A DNA stretch of 64,000 nucleotides from the NCBI RefSeq assembly GCF_009759665.1, contig NZ_WQNE01000023.1, positions 1-64,000 of the forward strand. Reading direction: 5' to 3'. The notes under the pieces were generated by a model. The model ran no database searches. It saw only the letters and a list, made by a program, of their open reading frames with translations, and was not told the origin of the DNA. How positions within the stretch are numbered: position 1 is the first letter of the stretch; every line of letters begins with the position of its first letter. A program made the translations under genes and the position numbers. This DNA is from Bradyrhizobium cajani. GTDB taxonomy: Bacteria; Pseudomonadota; Alphaproteobacteria; Rhizobiales; Xanthobacteraceae. This document shows, one piece after another, positions 39,464 through 47,089 of this stretch.

Positions 39464-40234
39464 CTAGCCTGGCAGAAACAGCGCGAACGGCTCCTCGACC
39501 GTGCGCCGCAGATGCTTTCGATACAAGGCATGGTTGGCATCATCAGGCGAAACCCGTCCCAATGACGGCTTCGGAACGTTCCTGAGCGGCACATAGGCGA
39601 TCGGCGCGGCGATCGGCGTCAGCTGCGAGCCGGGGCCGGCGCGAAGCGTCGAGATGATGCCATACATCTCGCCGGTGACCGTCGGCCGCGACACCGTGAT
39701 CACCCGATGCTGGCCGTGCTTGATGATGACGAGGTAGATGAAACCGGACTGGTGCGGCACCGCAACCTCGCCAGTATGTTCGTAGGCAGCATCGGTGCGA
39801 TCGCCCTCACGGAAGACCAGCGAAGGTATCTTCGGCTCCCAGACGATCTCGGTGCGATAGGCGAAGATCGCGTCCTTGTCGCCGAAGGACGGCCGCAGTG
39901 TGATGTAGACATCCTCAAGCCAGGTCACCGCGCGACGGGCATAGGAGCCGAGGCTGTCGGGCGCGACATCGTTTGCTGCCGGAGGCGTCACCAGGACAAC
40001 GCTTTTACGCAAGGAGACACCGAGTGCCTGCTCCAGCCGCACGGTCGTTGCCAACGTGAACGGCCGCCGGCCGCCGAGCACCTTCTCCAGCGTCGACAGG
40101 CTGAGCTTGGCCTGCTCGGCCAGCGCCTGCCGGGAGATGCGGCGCCTGGCGAGCTCCTCGCGAATGGTCTCTGCGATCTCACGGCTTTGCTCGTCCGAGA
40201 GCTGCCCGTCGGGGAGTTTGTCCTGCGTCTGCAT
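39464..40234 (-). CDS. XRE-type helix-turn-helix regulator with unknown C-terminal domain
   Basis: 256 residues. A Cro/CI-type helix-turn-helix lies around 30-75 (RRRISRQALAEQAKLSLSTLEKVLGG). The remaining 180 residues form a beta-rich region (EDVYITLRPSFGDKDAIFAYRTEIVWEP...) I do not recognise by name; it could bind a ligand. The gene is divergent from the sortase substrate gene with about 190 bases between starts, so it is the obvious candidate regulator of that system. AGGG lies eight bases before the ATG. Confidence 0.8.
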   Translation of the reverse strand: MQTQDKLPDGQLSDEQSREIAETIREELARRRISRQALAEQAKLSLSTLEKVLGGRRPFTLATTVRLEQALGVSLRKSVVLVTPPAANDVAPDSLGSYARRAVTWLEDVYITLRPSFGDKDAIFAYRTEIVWEPKIPSLVFREGDRTDAAYEHTGEVAVPHQSGFIYLVIIKHGQHRVITVSRPTVTGEMYGIISTLRAGPGSQLTPIAAPIAYVPLRNVPKPSLGRVSPDDANHALYRKHLRRTVEEPFALFLPG

Positions 40235-40421
40235 CGTTAACCCTGCTCCAGCAGTGATAGTCTAGCAGGACGGACAAACCAGCACAAAACCGCACATGGC
40301 CGCCCCGGCGGCGGCTCGGCCGGGCCGGCCGCGGCGGAACATTGCCGATCATTCTGCTCGCGAAATCGGGCTCTCCCGATCGATGCTGAAGGCCAGCAAA
40401 CATCCTCCGGGAGCAGGCCAA

Positions 40422-42677
40422 ATGGATACCTACGACGCAGCCGACGGCGACGAACACCCCCTGTTGGGCCGGCTGATCAGAGTCGGATTTTTTCTTCTCG
40501 CGCAGAGCATCGCGGTGATGCTGGTCGCCTTCGTGGCCCTGCTGGTGAGCTTCGGGACGAGCTGGTCCGCGACGACCGAACAGGCCAGTCTGCTCCAGCC
40601 CGGCGATGCGCGCTCCGGCAGCCTGCTGCTGAAGGAAGACGGCACCACCACCGAAGCGATCCGCCTCGGCACCGACGTCGACATCACGGTATCGGGCCCG
40701 ACGCTGCGCGCCCGCGTCACGCAAGCCTTCCGCAACCCGACCAAGGACTGGGTCGAGGCGACCTATGTCTACCCGCTCGCGACCGACGGCGCCGTGGACA
40801 CGCTGAAGATGGTGGTCGGCGACCGCATCATCGTCGGCGACATCAAGGAGCGGCAGCAGGCCCGCGTGATCTACGAGCAGGCGCGCCGCGCCGGCCAGAA
40901 GGCCGCGCTCACCGAGCAGGAACGGCCGAACATCTTCACCAACTCGGTCGCCAATATCGGCCCGGGCGAAACCGTGCTGGTGCAGATCGAATATCAGGAG
41001 CCGGTGCATCAATCCGGCGACGAATATTCGCTGCGCGTGCCGCTGGTGGTCGGACCGCGCTACAATCCCGCGCCGATCGTGCAGAGCGTCGACTTCCGCA
41101 AGGACGGCTCGGGCTGGGGCGCGACAACGGACCCGGTGCCGGACCGCGACCGCATCTCACCACCTGTGCTGGACCCCGCCAAGAACGCGCCGGTCAATCC
41201 GACCAGCATCACGGTCCGCCTGAACGCCGGCTTTGCGCTCGGTGAGGTGAAGAGCCACCACCACAACGTCAAGGTCGAGAGCCGCGACGACACGACACGC
41301 GTGGTCACCCTCGCCGACGGCGCTGTCCCCGCCGACCGCGATTTCGAGCTGACCTGGAAGCCGGCCGCGGAGAAGGCGCCGTCGGTGGGCCTGCTCCGCG
41401 AGCATGTCGGCGACGCCGATTATCTGCTCGCTTTCGTCACCCCGCCCAGCGCCGGGCAGGCGGCGCAGAAGCCGCTGCCGCGCGAGGTGGTGTTCGTGAT
41501 CGACAATTCCGGCTCGATGGGTGGCACCTCGATCGTTCAGGCCAAGGTGAGCTTGACTTATGCCCTCGGCCGCCTCCAGCCGAATGACCGCTTCAACGTC
41601 ATCCGTTTCGACGACACTATGGACGTGCTGTTTCCGGCCTCCGTGCCGGCGGACGCCGCGCATGTCGCCGAGGCAACCTCGTTCGTCAGCGCGTTGCAGG
41701 CGCGCGGCGGCACCGAGATGGTGCCGGCGATGCGGGCCGCGCTGTCCGACAAGCTCGGCGACACCGGCATGGTTCGTCAGGTCGTGTTCCTGACCGATGG
41801 CGCGATCGGCGACGAACAGCAATTGTTCGAAACGATCACGGCGATGCGCGGCCGCTCGCGCGTGTTCATGGTCGGCATCGGGTCGGCGCCCAACACCTAT
41901 CTGATGACGCGCGCCGCCGAGCTCGGCCGCGGCGCCTTCACCCATATCGGCTCCGTCGAGCAGGTCGAGGAGCGCATGCGCGGCCTGTTCGCCAAGCTGG
42001 AAAACCCGGCGGTGACCAGCCTCAGCGCAAGATTCTCGGAGTCCAAGGCCGACGTCACCCCGGCGATCATTCCCGACGTCTATCGCGACGAGCCCCTGGT
42101 GCTGGCGGCAAAACTCGACAAGCTCGCGGGCTCGCTCGAGATCAAGGGACGCGTCGGCGACCGTCCGTGGTCGGTGACGTTGCCGCTGCAAAATGCCGCC
42201 GAAGGCAAGGGCCTGTCAAAACTCTGGGCGAAGCGCAAGATCGGCGATGCCGAAGTGGCGCGCACCTTGCGCGAGCTGACGCCCGAGGATGCCGACAAGA
42301 CGATCCTCGCGCTGGCGCTCGACCATCAGCTCGTCACGCGGCTGACCAGCCTCGTCGCCGTCGACAAGACGCCGAGCCGGCCCGAAGGCAAGCCGCTCAA
42401 GCTGAGCGAGTTGCCGATCAACCTGCCCGCCGGCTGGGATTTCGAGAAGGTCTTTGGCGAACGACAGCAGCCGACGCAGCTCCGCGAGCGCCACGCCGAT
42501 GCACGCAACCAGCCCGCTGCCAGGCGACCGACTCCCGCCGCGCCTGATGCGATCCGTCTGCCCAAGACTGCAACATCGGCCGAGCTCAAGATCATCGCAG
42601 GCCTGGTCCTGATCGTGCTCGCCCTGATCCTGTTCGTGTTCAACCGGCGTCAGCCCTTGCTCACTGACGCCGCTTGA
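40422..42677 (+). CDS. Class GN sortase target protein: VIT + vWA domains with C-terminal LPxTA signal
   Basis: 751 residues from ATG 40422 (GGGAG site upstream; earlier in-frame ATGs at 40296 and 40383 have none). A membrane segment at about 22-45 acts as signal anchor. A VIT (inter-alpha-trypsin-like) domain lies around 60-190 (VEATYVYPLATDGAVDTLKM), then a vWA domain with the MIDAS motif D361-N-S-G-S. The C-terminus has LPKTA at 713-717, a hydrophobic segment and RR, the classic sortase sorting signal. This matches the proteobacterial sortase target family. The cognate sortase gene follows. The protein would be anchored or processed at the inner membrane or envelope; its function is unknown. 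Confidence 0.92.
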   Translation: MDTYDAADGDEHPLLGRLIRVGFFLLAQSIAVMLVAFVALLVSFGTSWSATTEQASLLQPGDARSGSLLLKEDGTTTEAIRLGTDVDITVSGPTLRARVTQAFRNPTKDWVEATYVYPLATDGAVDTLKMVVGDRIIVGDIKERQQARVIYEQARRAGQKAALTEQERPNIFTNSVANIGPGETVLVQIEYQEPVHQSGDEYSLRVPLVVGPRYNPAPIVQSVDFRKDGSGWGATTDPVPDRDRISPPVLDPAKNAPVNPTSITVRLNAGFALGEVKSHHHNVKVESRDDTTRVVTLADGAVPADRDFELTWKPAAEKAPSVGLLREHVGDADYLLAFVTPPSAGQAAQKPLPREVVFVIDNSGSMGGTSIVQAKVSLTYALGRLQPNDRFNVIRFDDTMDVLFPASVPADAAHVAEATSFVSALQARGGTEMVPAMRAALSDKLGDTGMVRQVVFLTDGAIGDEQQLFETITAMRGRSRVFMVGIGSAPNTYLMTRAAELGRGAFTHIGSVEQVEERMRGLFAKLENPAVTSLSARFSESKADVTPAIIPDVYRDEPLVLAAKLDKLAGSLEIKGRVGDRPWSVTLPLQNAAEGKGLSKLWAKRKIGDAEVARTLRELTPEDADKTILALALDHQLVTRLTSLVAVDKTPSRPEGKPLKLSELPINLPAGWDFEKVFGERQQPTQLRERHADARNQPAARRPTPAAPDAIRLPKTATSAELKIIAGLVLIVLALILFVFNRRQPLLTDAA

Positions 42678-42708
42678 GAGAGGAGCAACCCCGAACTCCT
42701 CTGCTTCA

Positions 42709-42756
42709 GCGCGCGCGGCCGCCCGTCCCACACCAACGGCCGCGCGCGCCTTTTTT
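42709..42756 (+). terminator. Strong terminator between sortase target and sortase
   Basis: A perfect 13-bp stem (42709-42721 with 42737-42749, arms GCGCGCGCGGCCG and its complement), 15-base loop, then TTTTTT at 42751-42756. It starts 32 bases after the target-gene stop. Any sortase transcript must read through it or start in the 96 bases after it. Confidence 0.92.
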
Positions 42757-42763
42757 CAACTAT

Positions 42764-42840
42764 CTTTGCGACCGCAGCGAAGCAATCCAGACTGCGCCCG
42801 CGGAAAGACTCTGGATTGCTTCGCTTCGCTCGCAATGACG
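42764..42840. repeat. Family C palindromic repeat
   Basis: GCAGCGAAGCAATCCAGACTGCG on the left and CTGGATTGCTTCGCTTCGCTCGC on the right of a short linker, ending in AATGACG. It ends 12 bases before the sortase start codon, so it replaces most of the expected promoter and leader. Confidence 0.85.
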
Positions 42841-42852
42841 ATCGTGGAACCA

Positions 42853-43422
42853 ATGCCCCGCCTCATCCCTCCCTTGGCTCTCGCATTGATCGGCCTCATC
42901 CTGTTCGGCGACGGCGCCTACATCCATGCCAAGGCCTGGCTCGCCCAAGTGCTGCTGGAGCGTGCGTTCGACAGAAGCGTTGCGTCCGGCGAGGCGGTCA
43001 AGCCGTGGTCATGGGCCGACACCTGGCCGGTCGCGCGGATCGAAGTGAAGCGGATCGGCGCCAGCGCGATCGTGCTGGAGGGGACAAGCGGCCAGGCGCT
43101 GGCTTTCGGGCCTGGCCATATCCGGCAAACGGTTGATGCCGGCGAGCGCGGTGTTGCCGTCTATGCCGCACATCGCGACACGCATTTCCGGTTCCTGCGG
43201 AACGTTGCCATCGGAGACATCATTGAGATCACCCGGCGCGACGGCAGGCATTTCCGCTATCGCGCGGACGTCTCGGACGTGGTCCGTTTCGACGCCTCGG
43301 GCATCGAGCCCGCGACGCACGACTTCGAGCTCGTGCTCGCAACGTGCTGGCCGTTCGACGCCGTCACGTCCGGACCCGAACGCTTCATCCTGCATGCCAC
43401 CTTGATCGAAGCCGACCGATAG
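42853..43422 (+). CDS. Class GN sortase
   Basis: 189 residues from ATG 42853; an in-frame ATG at 42835 lies inside a repeat and has no ribosome site. One N-terminal membrane segment is followed by the sortase beta-barrel. Catalytic residues are H107 in YAAHRDTHF, C165 in LATCWPFDA and R177 in GPERFILHA. TLXTC-like and HRD motifs place it with the class GN sortases of Proteobacteria, which cleave the LPxTA-type signal of one dedicated partner. That partner is the VIT/vWA protein encoded upstream. Confidence 0.93.
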   Translation: MPRLIPPLALALIGLILFGDGAYIHAKAWLAQVLLERAFDRSVASGEAVKPWSWADTWPVARIEVKRIGASAIVLEGTSGQALAFGPGHIRQTVDAGERGVAVYAAHRDTHFRFLRNVAIGDIIEITRRDGRHFRYRADVSDVVRFDASGIEPATHDFELVLATCWPFDAVTSGPERFILHATLIEADR

Positions 43423-43627
43423 ACGTGTGATCGGTCTCAACTCGCCGCGAGCTTCGGCAGCACTTCGGCGGATCGTTCGCACTTTCGCCAAAAGTCTGGT
43501 GATGCTAGCCTTATCACGACGCCTTGCTGCATTCCGTCTCGCGGCATGGAGCCCGCCACGATCTACCCCCGCCAGAACCCGGCGCGTGCCAGCGCGCTGC
43601 AACAAGAACAAGAGGTGAGGAAGCGCC

Positions 43628-45844
43628 ATGGAAGCTCAGGTATCTGCGTCGATTTCTCCGCGCTCATGGTCTCCGCCGCCCGACGCTTCCGACATCGTCA
43701 AGAGCATTCATGCCCTGCTGCACCCTCACAACATCGTGCTGGTGGGGGCGACCGACAAACCCGGCAACTATGCCGAGCGCATCTGGAATAATCTGGTCAA
43801 GTACGGCTACGAGGGCGGGCTCTATCCGGTCAATGCCAAGCGCGACGCCATCTGGGGTGTCCCGTGCTACAAGGACTTTGCCAGCCTCCCTGAAAAGCCC
43901 GACCACGTACTGGTGCTGGTGCCCGCGCGCTTTGCCGTACAGGTGATCCGCGACGCCGCCGCGGCCGGCGCGCGTTCGGCCACCATCGTCACCTCGGGCT
44001 TCAGCGAGTTGCAGGATGACGAGAGCCAGAAGCTCGCCGCCGAATTGCAGGCGGCCGTACGCGAGACCGGACTGGCGGTCACAGGGCCGAACTGCCTCGG
44101 TAATTTGAGCGCTGGCGAAAAGCTCTTCACCAACATCGACGACCGCGTCGTCACCATGGAGCAGGGCGCGGTGGCGATCGCCGGGCAATCCGGCGCCATC
44201 GTGATGGCGATCCGCCAGGCGCTGGAAGATCGCGGCGTCGGCGTCGGCTATATGGTGACGACCGGCAACGAAGCCGGACTCGAGACGCCGGACCTGATGC
44301 GCTACTTCGCGGAGGATCCTAGCATCAGGGTGATCGTGGTCTATCTCGAAGGCGTGCGCGACACCAAGGCGTTTCGCGACGCCTGCAAGGCGGCGCGTGC
44401 GGCGAGCAAGCCGGTGATCGCGCTCAAGCTCGGCGCATCCGAGGGTGGCCGCGCCGCGGCGATGGCTCACACCGGCGCGCTCGCAGGCTCGATCGAGACC
44501 TTCGACGCCATCGCGACCCGCGAAGGCGTGATCCGCGTTGGCGGGCTCGACGAGTTGATCGAGACCACCGAGTGCTTCGTTCACTCTGTCGTACCCAAAG
44601 GCGACCGGCTCGCCGCGGTCACGCTGTCCGGCGGCAAACGCGGCATGCTGATCGACGCCTTCTATGCCGCGGGCCTGAACTTCGCGCCGCTGAGTCCGCA
44701 TGTCAGCGGCGAGCTGGCGAAGATGCTCGGGCCCGGCTCGATCGTCGGCAATCCGCTCGACGCCGGCTTTGCCGCAGTGGTCGATCCCTCCGTCTACATG
44801 AAGTCGATCGAGTTGATGATCGACGATCCCGATATCGACATCGTCATCGTCGATGCGGAGCTGCCCAAGGCGCCGCACGAGCTGCGCGAGCGCAATTTGC
44901 GCATCGTCAACGGGATGGCGAGCCGGGCCTCGAAGCCGGTGATCTACATCAGCGCGATGTCGATTGGTTTCACCGAGTTCACCAAGAGCTTGCGCAAATC
45001 GCTGCCGCATCTCGCCGTCATGCAGGGCATGGACCGCGCGGTGACCGCGATCAAGTCGCTGCTCGACTATGCCAGGCTGCGCAAGGAAGTGCCCGACATC
45101 GTGTCGAGCTCGAAGCCTGCGGCGCGCGCCGTGCTGGAGAAGGCGCTGAAATCGGCCACCGGCGCCGCGCTCGACGAGGTCGCCTCGAAGAAGCTCCTGA
45201 AGGCCTACGGCATCCCGATCTCGAAGGAGGCGATCGCGCAGACGGCTGCGGAAGCCGTGAAGATCGCCAAGCAGATCGGCTTTCCGGTCGTGGCGAAAGT
45301 CGTCAGCGCCGAGATCCTGCACAAATCCGACATCGGCGGCGTTGTGCTGAACCTCAACAGCGCCGCCGAGGTGAAGAAGGCTTTCACCGACATCACGGCG
45401 CGGGTCAACAAGCTGAAGGGCAAGCCCAAGCTCGATGGCATCCTGATCGCGCAGCAGGTTAAGGCCGATCTCGAGCTCGTGGTCGGCGCCTCACTCGATG
45501 CCGAGATGGGTCCGGTGGTGCTGTTCGGCACCGGTGGCATCGACATCGAACTGATGAAGGACGTGGCGCTGGCCGGCGCGCCGCTGGACGAGGCCGAGGC
45601 GCGGCTTCTGGTCGGCCGTACCAAGGCCGGCATCAAGATGCGCGGCTATCGCGGCAAACCGGCACTGCACGAGACCTCCGCGGTGAAGGCGCTGGTCGGC
45701 CTGTCCAACCTGATCGCGGATGCCGGCGGCCGGATCGCCTCGATCGACATCAACCCGTTCCTGATCAACACCAGGACGGGTGTGGCGGTCGATGCCCTGA
45801 TCGTGCTGAACAACGCTGCGGCAAAGCGCGCGGCAGGGCATTGA
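43628..45844 (+). CDS. ADP-forming acyl-CoA synthetase (acetate-CoA ligase family, fused alpha-beta)
   Basis: 738 residues. The CoA-binding Rossmann domain begins LHPHNIVLVGATDKPGNYAERIW. Two ligase-CoA domains follow, with the phospho-histidine candidate H281 in MAHTGALAGS. The C-terminal ATP-grasp domain has KLLKAYGIPISKEAIAQ and KSDIGGVVLNLN. The single chain joins the alpha and beta parts found separately in archaea. It forms an acyl-CoA from an acid, ATP and CoA with ADP as product, or runs in reverse. GTGAGGAAGCGCC precedes the ATG. The acyl substrate and neighbours give no more clues. Confidence 0.9.
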   Translation: MEAQVSASISPRSWSPPPDASDIVKSIHALLHPHNIVLVGATDKPGNYAERIWNNLVKYGYEGGLYPVNAKRDAIWGVPCYKDFASLPEKPDHVLVLVPARFAVQVIRDAAAAGARSATIVTSGFSELQDDESQKLAAELQAAVRETGLAVTGPNCLGNLSAGEKLFTNIDDRVVTMEQGAVAIAGQSGAIVMAIRQALEDRGVGVGYMVTTGNEAGLETPDLMRYFAEDPSIRVIVVYLEGVRDTKAFRDACKAARAASKPVIALKLGASEGGRAAAMAHTGALAGSIETFDAIATREGVIRVGGLDELIETTECFVHSVVPKGDRLAAVTLSGGKRGMLIDAFYAAGLNFAPLSPHVSGELAKMLGPGSIVGNPLDAGFAAVVDPSVYMKSIELMIDDPDIDIVIVDAELPKAPHELRERNLRIVNGMASRASKPVIYISAMSIGFTEFTKSLRKSLPHLAVMQGMDRAVTAIKSLLDYARLRKEVPDIVSSSKPAARAVLEKALKSATGAALDEVASKKLLKAYGIPISKEAIAQTAAEAVKIAKQIGFPVVAKVVSAEILHKSDIGGVVLNLNSAAEVKKAFTDITARVNKLKGKPKLDGILIAQQVKADLELVVGASLDAEMGPVVLFGTGGIDIELMKDVALAGAPLDEAEARLLVGRTKAGIKMRGYRGKPALHETSAVKALVGLSNLIADAGGRIASIDINPFLINTRTGVAVDALIVLNNAAAKRAAGH

Positions 45845-45847
45845 GAC

Positions 45848-45937
45848 CGTAGGGCGGATTGGCGTAGAGCAATCCGCCAATTCGATCCCATCCGCACGCC
45901 AGACTGTGGCGGGTTACGCTTCGCTAACCCGCCCTAC
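45848..45937. repeat. Family E palindromic repeat, diverged
   Basis: CGTAGGGCGGATTGGCG-type left arm and GCTTCGCTAACCCGCCCTAC-type right arm, with GCAATCCGCCAATTC and GGCGGGTTACG inside. Related to 32071-32163 but with GCG in place of the GCC-CTTCGG loop. It begins four bases after the synthetase stop. Confidence 0.8.
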
Positions 45938-45999
45938 ATAGAATCGCCGCCATCCGGGCTCCTTCCAACTTCCCTGCTTTGGCCGTAGAATCGCACCTT

Positions 46000-46821
46000 A
46001 TGGCACGCGCGAGCAATTTGGTGATCGGAACGGCGACGCTGACGGCGATCGCCGTGGCATTCGGCGGCCTGCTCGGCGTGCAGAAATGGCGCACGATCCA
46101 GAGCCGCAGCCAGTTGCGCGTCGTATTCGAGGGCGGTTCCGCCAGCGGGCTGCGCCGCGGCGGCCCGGTCAATTTCGACGGCGTGCCCGCCGGCCAGATC
46201 CTGTCGATCAAGCTGGATAGTCCGCGCAGGATCGTGGCGCTGGTGATGCTCGATAACAACGCGCCAATCCGCAAGGACACCGTGGCCGGCATCGAATTCC
46301 AGGGTCTGACCGGCATCGCCGCGATCTCGCTGATCGGGGGCGCGCCCTCGGCACCGCCGGTGCCGCTGGATTCGGACGGCATCCCCGTATTGACGGCCGA
46401 TCTCAGCGACGCCGGGTCCATCGTCGAGACCCTGCACAGTGTCGACCGCACGATCGTGAGCAACGCCCCTGCGATCAAGGACGGGCTGCGCACGTTCGAG
46501 AACTACACCGCCGATTTCAGGAGCAAGGGCGCCGAGATCGATTCCGTCATGGCCAAGGTCGATAGCGCCTTTGCCGGCTTCGACAAGGCGGTCACGAAGA
46601 TCGAGGGGGTGGTGCCCGGCTTCGTCGATGGCAAGGCCGACGAGCTGTTCGAGAAGGTCAAGGAGCTGCACGAGCTCGCCGACACCATGAAGAAGAAGTC
46701 GGCGGGGTACCTCGAGGATATCCGCCGCTCGCTGCTCGACGTCAGCGAGACTGCCAACAAGATGGCCGGAACGCCCATGGCAACGCGACCGCCGCGCAGG
46801 CCTGAGCAGCAGAAGCGGTGA
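46000..46821 (+). CDS. MCE/MlaD family lipid-transport protein (orphan)
   Basis: 273 residues. One N-terminal membrane anchor (LVIGTATLTAIAVAFGGLLG) is followed by an MCE domain at about 38-115 (LRVVFEGGSASGLRRGGPVNFDGVPAGQI). The C-terminal third is helical (KGAEIDSVMAKVDSAFAGFDKAV...VKELHELADTM), as in other MCE proteins that form hexameric tunnels. MlaD moves phospholipids across the periplasm with MlaE and MlaF, but no permease or ATPase gene adjoins this one. The ATG at 46000 is used; the upstream ribosome site is weak. Confidence 0.82.
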   Translation: MARASNLVIGTATLTAIAVAFGGLLGVQKWRTIQSRSQLRVVFEGGSASGLRRGGPVNFDGVPAGQILSIKLDSPRRIVALVMLDNNAPIRKDTVAGIEFQGLTGIAAISLIGGAPSAPPVPLDSDGIPVLTADLSDAGSIVETLHSVDRTIVSNAPAIKDGLRTFENYTADFRSKGAEIDSVMAKVDSAFAGFDKAVTKIEGVVPGFVDGKADELFEKVKELHELADTMKKKSAGYLEDIRRSLLDVSETANKMAGTPMATRPPRRPEQQKR

Positions 46822-46830
46822 CTGTTTACC

Positions 46831-47064
46831 CTGCCCCTCCAGGGCAATCGCATGTGCAGGCTGTTTCTCTGCGGCCATCCTTCGAGACGCCCGCCTTTGG
46901 GCGGGCCCTCAGGATGAGGACGGAGTGTGCGGCAGCAATTTCAACAGGCAACCCTGCCGCTTAGCCTCATCCTGAGGAGACCGCGGAGCGGTCGTCTCGA
47001 AGGGCGAAGCGTGCGCTCAGGCGCCGCCAATAGTCATATGCGATTGCCCTGCACTCCAGGGGGA
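46831..47064. repeat. Family D composite palindromic repeat (about 234 bp)
   Basis: Outer arms CTGCCCCTCCAGGGCAATCGCAT and CATATGCGATTGCCCTGC + CTCCAGGGGG flank the inner GCGGCCATCCTTCGAGACGC ... GCGGTCGTCTCGAAGG unit with CCCTCAGGATGAGG and CCTCATCCTGAGG. The inner segment runs opposite to the copy at 17402-17642. It fills most of the gap between the MCE and autotransporter genes. Confidence 0.8.
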
Positions 47065-47089
47065 TGGCAGCGTCGCCGATTGCTCGCGC

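Noticed and set aside
40296..40421. N-terminal extension of the sortase target from ATG 40296
   Set aside because: Arg/Pro/Ala-rich extension without a ribosome site precedes the signal anchor; ATG 40422 has GGGAG and places the anchor properly.
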